A DNA stretch of 64,000 nucleotides from Penaeus vannamei (GCF_042767895.1 NC_091589.1:19042770-19106769); one strand, 5' to 3'. Shown: positions 38,663 to 49,925, counted from the stretch's first letter. Made by a program: numbers and translations. The notes: generated from the letters alone by a model not told the origin.

Positions 38663-39915
38663 TCATCTATAGGATGAAGGTGTCTGTGGAAGACTAAGGG
38701 CGTCGGACTCGGGGGAAGACAGTGTCATCGAAGTAGCAGGTGTGAAGTCAGGAGCAATATCTGTGGGAGTGAGACTGGTGAGGGAACGTTGTCGGTTGTA
38801 TTCGTCTTCGTAGTGAGTACTAGCTAGCTTGAGGGTGTCAACGTGATACCGGGTTTGGCTGCAGGTAGTGAGGTTTTGACAGAGAGCTTTGTTGTGTCGG
38901 ACCTTCAGAACTCGTAATGGTACTTCGAAGTCAGGAGCAAGTTTAGGCATAAGGGAAAACTTAGCTGACACACGATGGAAGACGAGGACACCTTCGGCGA
39001 TCTCCTTCCGTCGCGCGAGCTTGTGTTGCTGGGCGATGATGCGGTCCCTTTCCACACGAAGGTGCTCACGGGCGATACGATAGGCTTCTTGCTTCCTGGC
39101 GATCACGATCTTGGCGTAGTCTTCTCCGTAGACAGGAGAAGGGCGTTGTTGCAGGAGTTCGTAGGGAAGACGCTGGTCGTCACCGTACACGACGTAGTTG
39201 GGGATGTCTCCGAGGGAGGAGTGGAGGGTGCTGTTGAGGGCAGCCTGAGTGATGGGAATCCACAGGTCATTGTCTTGAGTGTTGATAGAGGTTCTGAGGA
39301 CGTTTAGGATCGTCCTGTTGAGTCTTTCAACAAGGCCATTTGCCTGGGGTCTGTATGGGAGTATATGGACAAGATCAATGTTCAGAAGCTTGCATAGGCC
39401 TTTGAGTACCTGATTGGTGAATTCTGTACCGTTGTCGCACATAAGTTGTTCAGGAGCTCCATGGCGACAGATGACGTGAGAGAGGAAGGCGCGAGCGATG
39501 GTCTGCGCGCTCTTATCAGGGATAGGGGCGAGCTCGGTGTAGCGGCTGAAACTGTCAATCATGACGAGCAGGTACCGGTTTCGGTTCTCTGTGGGAGTGA
39601 AACCGGAGAGAATGTCCATACTCACTCTGACGAAGGGTCGTTCCGGGATGTCATAGGTGAGTGCAGGCGCTGGGGCAACGGTATGTCCTTTGTAGAGGGG
39701 GAAGATCTGGCAGCTTTTGACGTGTTCGACAACTTGTGGACCAAGTCTGGGGAAATAATAGCGAGAGCGAGCCAACTGAAGAGTTTTGAAAATACCTTGA
39801 TGTCCCGAAGTGTGAGAGTCGTGCAGTAGCTTGAGTACTGTAGGGACGAGGACTTCGGGGATGACCAGTTGGTGATACGTACGACGTTGCTTGGATCCAC
39901 GCAATTTCTTGGGAG
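38663..39915 (-). pseudogene. Gypsy-2 integrase
   Basis: The open frame runs from 40099, but only from about residue 63 (near 39913) does it read as integrase; upstream it is out of phase with the RNase H frame. The zinc finger shows H96/H100 and C130, but the expected second Cys is F133. The catalytic triad D162 (SMDIL), D222 (CDNG) and E258 (GLVERLNR) is intact with 35 residues between the last two. After the core there are basic, Arg-rich segments and a Ser/Thr/Pro-rich tail ending at 38663. The frame is otherwise open for about 415 codons, so the core could fold, but it is cut off from upstream Pol by the frameshift. Confidence 0.87.
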
Positions 39916-40772
39916 CTGATTTTGGGAAAAAGCAGGCCATCACGGAGGTAGAATTCTTCGATGGGAAGATTTCGATTCGTCGGTGGAGGCTTAGTGTTGT
40001 CCTCCAGGTGGGCGATGATTTCGGCATATAGTGGGTCGTCGCGCTGCTTTGCCTGGAGTTCGGTGGGGCTGAGAACAGAAAGGTGATTGACTGAGACATT
40101 ACGTGATAGTGCGTCCGCTACCTTGTTAGTTGAGCCGGGCGTGTAGTCAATCTTGGGGTTAAACTCCAACAGTGTGTCAATCCATCTGGCTTGACGACCT
40201 TTGGCGTGTCTCGAATCTGTGAGAATATACTTAAGTGGACGATGATCGGTTAGAACGTGGATATCATAGCCTAGGATGATTTCCCGGAAATGTTTGAGAG
40301 ACCAAACGACGGCGAGGGCCTCGAGGTCGGTGACGGAGTAATTTCTCTCGGCTTTGTTCAGTTTTCGACTGGCGAAGGCGATGGGTTTGTAGCGTCCATC
40401 GTGACGTTGCATAAGGGCGGCACCTAGCCCGTTTGACGATGCATCTGTGGCGAGATAGAAAGTCTCAGTAAAGTGGGGGAACGAAAGGACAGGAGCTTCT
40501 GTGAGGCGTTGTTTGAGGGCTTCGAAGGCTTGTTGCTGTTCACCAGTCCAGGTGAACGGAGTGTCTTTCCTGAGGAGGCGAGTCAGGGGCTCGGCGATGA
40601 TCCCGAATTTCTCGATGAAGGGGCGATAAAAACCGCAAAGTCCAAGAAATGACTTTACCTGAGTGGCTGTAGTAGGCACCGGGAAATTCTGTACATCCCG
40701 TACCTTTTTGTCGTTGGGGCGTAGTCCGGCTGAGTCGACGGTGTGGCCAAGATACTCAGTCTGTTTGCGCAA
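39910..40772 (-). pseudogene. Gypsy-2 RT thumb/connection and RNase H
   Basis: The frame is open from 40772 to 39651, but beyond residue about 287 (near 39911) it reads as low-meaning sequence, so I end the domain there. It includes EYLGHTVDSAGL and FLGLCGFYRPFI of the RT thumb/connection, then RNase H with D110 (LATDASS), E151 (VTDLEALAVV), D176 (VLTDHRPL) and D220 (VADALSRN). All four acidic residues are present. It overlaps the upstream RT frame by 17 bp in another phase. Confidence 0.88.
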
Positions 40773-42522
40773 GAATTGAGATTTCTTGCCGTTGATTGTC
40801 AGGTTCGCGCCGGCAAGGCGCGGGAAAAACTAATTTCAGTTTATACTCGTGTTCTGCAACGTCCTTGGAGGCGATGAGCAAGTCATCCAAGTAAAGGAAG
40901 GCTGTGTCACCAATCAAGCCTTGCATAATGAGTGACATCAATCTGGAGAAAGTGATTGGCGAGTTCCTAAGACCAAAAGGCATTCTAGTGAAGGCAAAAT
41001 GTCCATGTGGAGTGGAAAATGCAGTGAGGTCCTTTGAAGTCGGATCCATTTCGACTTGCAAGAATCCTTGTGCTAGGTCTATAGACGAAAAAATAGCATG
41101 TCCCTCACCTACTTCTTGGAAAAGAGTACCTATCGACGGTATGGGGTAGCGGTCAGGAACGGTAGCTGCATTCAAGCGGCGGTAGTCGATGACAGGACGT
41201 AGAGTGCCATCCTTTTTGGGCACGAGGAGCATTGGAGCTGACCATGGTGACAGAGAAGGTTCGATGATGCCTTGGGCGAGTAGGGCGTCGGTGGCTTCTT
41301 TGAAGGCGGCTCGACGGCTGTGAGGGATACGGTAAGAAGGTATGTATATAGGCTTCGTACCCGGAATGAGGTCGATGCGATGTCGAAGTACGTCGGTGCG
41401 TCCCAAGGGACGGTCTTTGGTTGGTAGTAAGGAGGGGAACTCCTTCAGTAGTCGTCGGAGAATATTTCTCCTTCTGCAAAGTCCATAGGCGGGGAAATCA
41501 CACATTGTCTCTTCAGGTCCGGGTGCGTCAGGGGCGCTCGTAGCAGCTGACGTGTTGCATACAGGTGCGATAGGGGGCTCTACTTCAACGACAGGGAGGC
41601 CAGTGACCTCACAGTCGCACACTCTTGTTCCGCGACGCAGGCGAACGGGAGTGCAGGTTGCGTTGATCAGGCGCAATGCACTCGTTCCGTTAACTACCTC
41701 GTAGATCGCAGGGAGAGCACAGAGTCCCTTCACACGGATGCAGTCAGGAGTAATAAGCGCCGTCCCATCCGTAGATGTGACACGCACGGGAACCATCGAG
41801 TCTGTGAAAGGTGGAAGTGTAAGGTTTGTGGTGACAATGCAGGCAGGCGCGTCGGTCTGGGGCGCCCAAATGAATGATGAGGTACCTGATCCCGTGGAGG
41901 ATTTGGAGGTTTTGACGTCCGATTTCGTCGAAGTCTTATGGCAGCGATTCGGGAAATCCTGCGCAGGGGTGCTGGTGTCAGAGGACGAGCGTCGAGTTCG
42001 GTCGTCCTTAGGAGAGTCGTCCGGCGTCGGGTCGACTGCAGGGGAGTTCAGCGAGGTCGTGACAACTGCAATTGTACTTGCAGGGTTAGAGGATGAGTGC
42101 CAGACAGAGTTCGGCGTAGTGAGTCGGTAGACGTTACCTTGGTGAGTTATGGTATCTCTGTCAGGTTGTTGATGAATTTCAGCCTTGCGCATGAAATTGT
42201 AACCTAACAAGAGATCACCTGGGAGATGAGCGTCTTCTACGACAACGAAAGGAAATAAGTACGTCTTACCGGAGAGAGTAATGTTGAGCTTGACTTCTCC
42301 CATGACCTTGAGGGAAGTTCCGCTTGCTGCTCGTACGCACCACTTTGAAGGACGGACTGGAGTGAGTACTTTGAAGTTCACGAGTGTTGAGAGAGGGACG
42401 AGGCTGACGGCGCTGCTGCTGTCAACAAAGAAGTGTGCAGGTAGTCCTTCAAAGGCTGCAGGGAGGAGAGGCGCGTCGCCCGCGACGAGGTCGTCTACAG
42501 TTCTGACAGTTGCGGCGAGCAA
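40756..42522 (-). pseudogene. Gypsy-2 protease and reverse transcriptase
   Basis: This 588-codon frame starts with a protease segment, HFFVDSSSAVSLVP at about 30-43. The active-site triplet is D-S-S where D-T-G or D-S-G is usual, which may mean an inactive or atypical protease. A long linker (about 120-340), rich in S, T, P and D, follows. RT spans about 375-566: LVPKKDGTLRPVIDYRRLN, D482 (FSSIDLAQGF) and YLDD at 544-547. After residue about 566 (near 40824) the protein reads out of phase, so a frameshift separates it from its thumb and RNase H. Gag ends in the same frame at 42655, with several stops before the first ATG at 42522. Confidence 0.9.
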
Positions 42523-42654
42523 GGTTCCTGCAGGAGAGGCGTGACCTCTAAAAAATTTTAGTTAGACTGAGTCTGATTATTTTGAGACCGCAGTGCGTCC
42601 TTGGTTTTCTTAATGAGATGAGGGTATCCTCTGCAAGAATGCCATGCATGTCCT

Positions 42655-43305
42655 TCAATTACATTCCTTAGAATGATGTCCTGAACGAAGACAACGCCAG
42701 CAGATACCATTTTGAGGCACCCAAGTGAAGTCCTTTGTAGTCCTGCGAGGCTGGTTGGTCGTCTGCTGGGTGGCCGGATGTGCGTATGAAGGTGGGGGTT
42801 GACGCTGACGAGGAGGCGGCGGCTTACGTGTTGGCTGCGACTGGTGCGGCTGTATTCCTGTGGCCATGGCCGGGGCTGTGGATGTGCTTGCAGGCGTGAA
42901 TTTAGGGGTTTGGGCATATGCTTTCATAAATGCATTGGGCACGTCCCTGGCCATTTCAGGGAGTTGCATTTTATCAAGTACTGTCTCCTGTTGGGCCCTG
43001 AGGTAAAGCAGAAAGGAACGTGCAGAGGGGAAATAGGTTTGAAAGATGTTGTAATTAGCATCTATTGCGTCTGCAATAGGTTTGAAGTACGAACAGTTAG
43101 GGGATCCACGGAGAGCACATGTCATATGGTCGAAAGATGACCTTATATTAGCGCCTAGTAGATGAAGGTCAATAGGTGAGAAGGAGGCAGGTCTCAGGTT
43201 AAACATGCGGGAAGTTTGTAAGAAGGGGGGAACGTCCTTCGGAGCAAATGTCAGTCGGAAGTCGGTTTTAAAATCGTCCCAAGTATGGTTCTTACGGTTC
43301 TTCAA
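42655..43305 (-). pseudogene. Gypsy-2 Gag, capsid and zinc knuckle
   Basis: 216 codons. The N-terminal half (TWDDFKTDFRLTFAP and onward) is capsid-like with many F/L residues. A Pro/Gln/Arg-rich stretch covers about 150-190, and a CCHC knuckle has C202, C205, H210 and C215 at the very end. The stop at 42655-42657 lies right after the knuckle. Its upstream continuation is in another frame (43415-43762). Confidence 0.82.
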
Positions 43306-43414
43306 AGGCAGTCAAAACTTGTCGAACAGACACAGAAGTCTGATCAAGTCTCTGCAATACATGTTGCAGGCAACGGTCACTAAATTCTGAAGAACTCCTA
43401 TCAGAGAGGGCAGG

Positions 43415-43762
43415 TTAAGTGGCAGCAACATATTCCTCAGTTTCACGGAGCATAGCATCTACCGTAATTCTGTCAGATCCCTCAAACCGAACAATAGTTG
43501 AGAGCGGTTGGAGGCGAGCAGTAGAATCGGTAGGAGTAGGAGGAGCAGGGGGGAGCAGGAGTAGCAGCGACAGAAGGCATGTTAGAATGAATGAGGGGAG
43601 ACGCAGGAGAGAACACAAGTGTAGAGTGAGGGGAGAGCGGAGTGCGGAGTTACCCGGTAAGGGAGGAGGTGAGGAGAGAGATTGTCGGTCGCTGTCAAGC
43701 GAGTCTGAATAAGTTCTACTACTACGTAGAACTCGGTCGCTGGGCGGTATGTCGTAAGGCAT
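43415..43762 (-). pseudogene. Gypsy-2 Gag N-terminal fragment
   Basis: 115 codons starting at an ATG (SDRVLRSSRTYSD near the N-terminus). The C-terminal part (STIVRFEGSDRITVDAMLRETEEYV) looks like the start of a gag matrix or capsid region. A Leu/Pro-rich middle (about 50-80) may itself be locally frameshifted. About 110 bp of disrupted frame separates it from the main Gag frame. The assignment rests on position and composition. Confidence 0.5.
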
Positions 43763-44080
43763 ACGCTTTAAAGGAGAATTAATAAAAGTAATGTGAGAAT
43801 CTAAGTAAATCCGAGTGAGGTAGGGTGAGCGTGGCGAGAGTGGCTAGCGAGAGAGACTGGCTGAGAGGAGATCCCGTTTTCTGTGTGGGGAGACTGCAGA
43901 GAATAACGAGGGAGAGAAACTTCACTTCACTGATAGATCCTAACCAACGAGGTAAACTGTACAAGATAAGCAACTCACCTTATTTTGGCAGGCAGGAAGT
44001 GCGGACTTGAAGTGGCCAGTAGTCTCTTCGAAATTTTTTCGGATTTGTGGTTTGAATGTGCGATATCCCACTGAGCTAGC

Positions 44081-44095
44081 CACCAGTGTAGTAAC
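44081..44095 (-). promoter_or_regulatory. Gypsy-2 primer binding site candidate
   Basis: On the sense strand TGGTGGCTAGCTCAG begins one base from the LTR edge at 44097, the right place for a primer site. The tRNA is not assigned. The same strand contains tagctcagtgg, which fits the tRNA-type A-box consensus, so the site may derive from tRNA 5' sequence. Confidence 0.45.
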
Positions 44096-44096
44096 T

Positions 44097-44717
44097 ACGA
44101 CTGATGGTGGAATAAAATGTAGGAACAGTTACTACAGTTTATTCTGGTTATAAGCTGTGGGAGCTTGAGGTGTTGACCGAGCTGAGGCTGAGATCAGAGT
44201 AACTTCGGCTCTGAGTTTTCGAGGTGAACTCAGGTCGTTTTTGTACGATACTCAATGAAAAGTTACTATATACAGGAAAATATTAATCTTCCGTAGGAAT
44301 GTCCACGTAGGCTCTTCTCTATGTGTGTAAGGCCTTCATACAGGTTCTCACGGTTCACGCACGTATTAGGTGTTTGTACAACTAAAAGCGTCGTGATAAG
44401 AAAGTATGTCCGTAGAATATTCGTGAACAATTGATAACTAGAGTAACTACAATGATAATTATTACAAAAGTAGTGATATATACAATGCAATAACGGGAAC
44501 ATTATGAGCATACATAATACATGAGTTTGCAAGTAGTTATAAGGTAATCAGAAGTATTGTCAGTAAGGGTCGGAATTGCTTGTTCTGGTGGCAATTTGTC
44601 TCGGTCGTCTCGCGAGGGGCGCAGGACACGTTGGCGCCGGGGATAAACAGTAGAGTCCTATATACTGCGGGGCCTACAGCGAGGGTGATGGCGAGGTCGA
44701 GGTGAGAGGTCACTAAA
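44097..44717 (-). repeat. Gypsy-2 5' LTR
   Basis: 621 bp, same ends as the 3' LTR, with small differences such as aggaacagttac here against aggcagagttac there and several single-base indels. It is followed by cttac and the interrupted microsatellite. Confidence 0.92.
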
Positions 44718-45015
44718 CTTACTCTACCTCTACCCCCACTTTTTTATATATATTAGCTCGGTTATTTTTGAGAACTTCCTTGATTTGATCACGGTCGTAA
44801 GGACGCGGATTCAATGGAGGCTATTTTGATGAGAAACTTCTTTTTTTCTTCGCAATAAAGCGCAGTATTCTAGTTTGTTTCGGGAGCTGTGTTTTTGTCT
44901 TTTTTTAAATCCTGAGCTTTTTCGCCTTCGTCTGTTTTTTCCCTTTTATAAATTTTATCACAAAATCAATTTGTAAGTATTGTGTTTTGCTATTTTTAGT
45001 TCGGCATTCTTTTTT
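44718..45015. other. Unassigned AT-rich sequence before a gap
   Basis: It starts with the continuation of the CT microsatellite (cttactctacctctacccc), then T-rich sequence with no recognisable gene. It ends at the gap. Confidence 0.6.
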
Positions 45016-45515
45016 NNNNNNNNNNNNNNNNNNNNNNNNNNNNNNNNNNNNNNNNNNNNNNNNNNNNNNNNNNNNNNNNNNNNNNNNNNNNNNNNNNNNN
45101 NNNNNNNNNNNNNNNNNNNNNNNNNNNNNNNNNNNNNNNNNNNNNNNNNNNNNNNNNNNNNNNNNNNNNNNNNNNNNNNNNNNNNNNNNNNNNNNNNNNN
45201 NNNNNNNNNNNNNNNNNNNNNNNNNNNNNNNNNNNNNNNNNNNNNNNNNNNNNNNNNNNNNNNNNNNNNNNNNNNNNNNNNNNNNNNNNNNNNNNNNNNN
45301 NNNNNNNNNNNNNNNNNNNNNNNNNNNNNNNNNNNNNNNNNNNNNNNNNNNNNNNNNNNNNNNNNNNNNNNNNNNNNNNNNNNNNNNNNNNNNNNNNNNN
45401 NNNNNNNNNNNNNNNNNNNNNNNNNNNNNNNNNNNNNNNNNNNNNNNNNNNNNNNNNNNNNNNNNNNNNNNNNNNNNNNNNNNNNNNNNNNNNNNNNNNN
45501 NNNNNNNNNNNNNNN
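45016..45515. other. Assembly gap, 500 N
   Basis: Exactly 500 N. The upstream part of the gag fragment that begins at 45516 is lost in it. The long frames drawn across the gap are not real. Confidence 0.99.
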
Positions 45516-46195
45516 CCTAGGTCTTCGCTCCAGTGTCCCCAGTCAGCACATCCTTCGTCTCAGTTGTCTGGCACACCATTTTCCTGTGTGTTCACGAAGG
45601 AAACTGTCCCGCACTTCAAGGGGGATACTTCCGCCTCACAGCCGCTCAAAAAGAACCAAGCAATAGAGAGTTGGATTCGGACAATTGAGAACATCGTGAA
45701 GCCAGCCACATCAGAGATGTTCATTCAGGCAGCACGGGCAAACTGCAGAGGTCCAGCCGAGCTAATCATTAATTCCCCTCTCTTCGACTCAATCACAGAA
45801 TGGGACACATTCAAGGCAGCTCTCCATAGTAAGTTCCGAGGTACCTACACGTCCTCGGACTTCTACAAAGTTCTATATGACATCCGGATGACACCAAGCC
45901 AGGCACCAATGGAATTCTTTTTGCAGTTGGAAGGGCACGTCTACCAGGGATACAGGGATCACCGCGAGGCCATTGGTGATCCATCCGAACTAGTGAAGAG
46001 GGTCTTCCTGAGTGGCATCCCCACATGGCTCCAAGACTTCCTCTCTGTTAAAGAAGATGGTAGCCCAACCCAGATAGCCGAAACAGCACAGCGCATCTGG
46101 AATTCACGCAATGGAATAAGGCATAGCGATACTTCATCAGCAGAGGAAAATCCCTACCACCCTAATCGCCCTCCACGGGGTCGGGATTTGTATGC
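45516..46195 (+). pseudogene. Gypsy Gag fragment, truncated at both ends
   Basis: From the ATG at 45564 a frame of 283 codons is open, of which about the first 211 are Gag. It is clearly similar to the capsid region of Gypsy-1: QPLKKNQAIESWIRTIE, IQAARANCRGPAELIINSP and FLQLEGHVYQGYRDH align with the matching segments there, with moderate identity, so it comes from a related but different family. The Gag part ends near 46195 (RGRDLYAYDD) and the frame runs on for about 70 codons of satellite (NDNNN, MIII). The 5' side is lost in the gap, and no pol follows. It is in the opposite orientation to the two full gypsy elements. Confidence 0.85.
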
Positions 46196-47692
46196 TTATG
46201 ATGATAATGACAATAATAATTATAATAATAATAAAATGATAATTATAATGATAATTTTGATAATTACTGCAATAATTGCAATAATCAACTCTATTCTAAT
46301 AATTTTCATACTAACAATGACAATAGAAATAATAATAATATCATTATTATTGTTATTAGAATTGTTATTAATGTCATTATTTCTAAATATATCATTATTG
46401 CTATTATCATTATAAAAATAGTTATAATGATGTAAATAACAATAATAATTAGCATAATAATTATTATAACTTCCATAATGATAATGATAATGATAATGAT
46501 AATTATGACGATAATGACTATAATGATAATAATCATAAACATTATGATAATAATCATAATGATGATGATGATAATAATTATAGAGTCCACTTATAATGAA
46601 ATAAAGGCTATTAGTAATAAAATCCCAAAAGTCGAAACCCCATTCTCGCTTTTAGATTATAATTATTATGATTTTAACATTATTTCATGTAATTATGAGG
46701 TTTTTTCATGATAATTCCTTTTTTTTTTTTACTATAATGATGATAATTCCTTTGTTATTGACAGTAATGATGATAATCATGATGGTAATGGCAATATTAA
46801 TGATAATAATTATAAAATGATAACTATAATGATAATTTTGATTATTTCTTTAATAATAGCAATAATGAACTCTATTCTAAAAATTTTTCAAATTAATAAT
46901 GACAATAGAAATAATAATATCATTATCATAGTTATCATAATTATTATTATTGTCATTATTATTTCTAATCATTATTATCATCATAAAATGGTTATAGTGA
47001 AAATAACAATAATAATTAGCACAATAATGATTATAAGTACAATAATGGTAATAATGATGATATTTATGACGGTAATGACTGTAGTGATGATAATCATAAA
47101 AATAATGACAATAATGATGATAATGATTATAGAGTTCATTTATAATGAAATAAAGACTAAAAGTAATAAAATTCTAAAAGTCGAAAAAACTGCAAAATCT
47201 AGAGAGAAATGTCGAAAAAAAATTTTTTCACTTCTAAATTATAATTATGATGATTTTAACATTAATTCAGTTAATTATGTTGATTTTAACATTAATTCAG
47301 TTAATTATGATGATTTTCATGACAATTCCTATATTATTAACAATACTGATGATAATCATGATGATAATGACAATAATAATAATAATGATAAAATGATGAT
47401 TATAATGATAGTTTTGATAATTGCTGCAATAATAGCAATAATTACCTCTATTCTAATAATTTCCATACTAATAATGACAATAGAAATAAATCATTATTAT
47501 TGTTATTATGATTATTTTTGTCATTTTTATTTCCAAATAATTATAAAAATAATGAAAATAATTATAATAATGATGATAATGATTATTACAGAGGCTATTT
47601 ATAATTAAAAAAAGGATAAAAGTAATAAAATCCCAAAAGAAAAAAAAAAAAAACCGGCAAAATCTAGCGTATTACTGCCTTTTGAGAGAAAT
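46196..47692 (+). repeat. Diverged type A satellite, '+' orientation
   Basis: Cores occur near 46590-46650, 47150-47230 and 47610-47690, in '+' orientation. They are more diverged than in the 27-37 kb array, and one core lacks the middle part (gtcgaaaccccattctcgc). No gene. Confidence 0.85.
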
Positions 47693-48087
47693 GTTTGATT
47701 CCAGGGACCTCACTCCGATAGAACCATATTTGTTTAAAATGGGCCATGTTTCCTGCCTTGGTAATGTGATTCAGTCGATCACATACGGAAAGTTCATTGG
47801 GAAAACATAAAAATTGACGGAAAAAGTGATAGGGAAGTCCGGGGAGGGAGAGAGCGATGAAGGAGAAATTGGTGGAAAAGGGAAAGGAGAAACAGCTTGA
47901 AGTTTTTAAGAAAAAAAGGGGAAAAGGAAATGTGGAAAACAGAAATAAAAAAAAGATAACCGATCCAACAGGTCAATATCAGTCGCCTTTAATTTGTAAA
48001 GAAAACAAAAAGTCACGAGTTAAAATGGGAAATGAATCTACGGACTATAATTCGCGTTTAAGTAACTGTCCTACACATTCAGTGTTT
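47692..48087. mobile_element. Short insertion in satellite core, possible 5-bp target duplication
   Basis: The satellite core is interrupted between gagagaaa and ttgaaaaacccc by 386 bp of unrelated sequence, flanked by tgttt at 47692-47696 and 48083-48087. It includes an A-rich stretch and an 86-codon Lys/Glu-rich frame (47857-48117) that runs into satellite and is probably fortuitous. No terminal inverted repeats and no known family are recognised. Confidence 0.5.
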
Positions 48088-49105
48088 GTATTGAAAAACC
48101 CCCTTTTTCGATTTTAAATGATAATTATTATGTATTTAACATTAATTCAGGTAATTATGATGATTTTCATGATAATTAATTTATTATTGACAATAATTAT
48201 GATAATTATGATGACAATGACAATGATAATGATAATTATAAAATGATATATATAATGATAATTTTGATAATTACTGGAATAATAGCAATAATCAACTCTA
48301 TTCTAATAATTTGTATGCTAATAATGACAATAGACATAATACTGTCATTATTATTGTTATTATTATCATTATCGTCATTAGTATTTCTAAAATTATCATT
48401 ATTGTTATTATCATTATAAAGATAGTTATAATGATGAAAATAAAAATAATAATTAGCACAATACTTATCATAAATGCAATAATGATAATAATGATGATTA
48501 TGACGATAATGACTATGATGATAATAATCATAAAAAAAATGACAATAATGATGATAATAATAATTATAGAGTCCATTAAAATGAAATAAAGGCTAAAAGT
48601 AATAAAATCCCAAAGTCGAAAAACGGCAAAATCTAGCGTATTACAGCCTTGTGAGAGAAATGTCGGAAAAAACCCCTTTTTACTTTTAAATGATGAGTAT
48701 GATGATTTTTACATTAAATTTAAGTAATTATGATGATTTTCATGGTAATTCCTTTATTTTTGACAAAGATGATAAATATGATAATAATGACAATAATAAT
48801 GATAATAATAAAATGATAATTATAATGATCATTTTTATAATTACTGTAATAATAGGAATGGTCAACTCTATTCGAATAATATTCATATAAACAACAACTA
48901 TAATAATAATAATAATAATAATAATATCATTATCATAATTATTCTTATTGTCATTATTATTTCTAAAATTATCATTATTGTTATTTTCATTATAGAGATA
49001 GTTAAAATGATGAAATATCAATAATAATTAGCATAAAAATTACTATAACTGCAATAATGACGATAAGAATGATAATTATGACGATAATGACCATAATGAT
49101 AAAAT
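48088..49105 (+). repeat. Diverged type A satellite, '+' orientation
   Basis: A core is at about 48580-48690 (aaaggctaaaagtaataaaatccc and gtattacagccttgtgagag). Orientation switches to '-' near 49105 without a gap. Confidence 0.82.
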
Positions 49106-49398
49106 AATCATTATAATAATCATTACGTCAAGTATTGTCATTTTCATCATCATAATTATTTTTGTAATGATAATGGAAATGATGATAATTTTAGAAATAG
49201 TAACAACAATAATAACAATTTTAATAACAAAAATATCGATATTATGATTATTTCAATGATTATTTTTATTATCATTATCGTTATTATTATTCTTATTGTC
49301 ATGAAAGTCATTAGAATATTGTCGATTATTGCTATTATTGCATTAATTACGCAAATTATCATTATAATTTTCATTATATTATAAATATCTTAATTAAT

Positions 49399-49530
49399 GT
49401 CATAATTATCATAATTAATGTCATATTTATCATAATTAATGTCATAATTATCATAATTAATGTCATAATTATCATAATCAATATCATAAATATCATAATT
49501 AATTTCATGATTATCATAAATAATGTCATT
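49399..49530. repeat. 21-bp tandem repeat in satellite
   Basis: About six copies of gtcataattatcataattaat and variants. Being in a 21-bp phase it keeps a spurious frame open (the DINYDNY-type minus frame at 49701-49390). Confidence 0.85.
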
Positions 49531-49560
49531 ATCATTGTCATTATCAATGGGATTATCATC

Positions 49561-49667
49561 AAAATCATCATAATTAGAAGAATCATTGCAAAAATCATCA
49601 TAATTAGAAGAATCATTGCAAAAATCATCATAATTAGAAGAATCATTGCAGAAATCATCATAATTAT
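49561..49667. repeat. 30-bp tandem repeat, three exact copies
   Basis: Three identical 30-bp units, aaaatcatcataattagaag followed by aatcattgca, lie at 49561-49590, 49591-49620 and 49621-49650, then a partial copy. Exact identity points to very recent slippage or exchange. Confidence 0.95.
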
Positions 49668-49925
49668 CCCTTAATCTCGAAAAATTGGGTTTGTCGACCA
49701 TTCTCTCAAAAGGCTATATATCGCTAGATTTCGGCGTTTTTTTTTTTTTTTGACTTCTGCGATTTTTATACTTTTATCCTTTTTTCATTATGGATTGGCT
49801 TTATAATGATTATCATCATCATTGTTATCATTAATATCATCATTATCATCATTATAGTAATTATCGCCATAATTACCGTTAATATAATCATTATAATAGT
49901 TATTATCTTAATTATTGATGTCAAT

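Larger units (their letters stand above)
37845..44717 (-). mobile_element. Gypsy-2: full-length Ty3/gypsy retrotransposon with frameshifts
   Basis: Similar LTRs at 37845-38480 and 44097-44717 bound the element, and the 5-bp sequence cttac flanks both outer ends (37840-37844 and 44718-44722), a target site duplication. On the minus strand the order is gag with zinc knuckle, protease, RT, RNase H, integrase. At least three frame breaks (about 43415-43305, near 40825 and near 39910) make it non-autonomous. It is a different family from Gypsy-1, with different LTRs and a D-S-S protease motif. Confidence 0.93.
49106..49925 (-). repeat. Type B-like satellite monomer, '-' orientation
   Basis: The sequence matches type B features seen at 25606-27430: attggctttataatgat, atcgccataattaccgttaatataatcatt and cattagaatattgtcgattattgc. 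It is more diverged and has acquired two internal short tandem arrays (49399-49530 and 49561-49667). It lies directly at the '+' to '-' switch. Confidence 0.75.

Noticed and set aside
44041..44096. Possible tRNA gene next to the Gypsy-2 LTR, because of an A-box-like tagctcagtgg
   Set aside because: No matching B box at the right spacing and no cloverleaf could be drawn; the position fits a primer binding site better.
44980..45666. Long frames spanning the N runs (also at 6.6-7.4, 25.0-25.7 and 63.0-63.8 kb)
   Set aside because: Most of their length is unknown bases; they have no meaning.
47857..48117. Lys/Glu-rich 86-codon frame
   Set aside because: It lies in an A-rich insertion and ends in satellite; it has low complexity and no domain.
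49561..49667. Possible CRISPR-like array (30-bp direct repeats)
   Set aside because: Units are contiguous with no spacers, in eukaryotic satellite.
49374..49701. Regular DINYDNYDINYD-type minus frame that looks like a repeat protein
   Set aside because: It is explained by the 21-bp and 30-bp tandem arrays, both multiples of three, in satellite. No start context, domain or neighbouring exon supports it.
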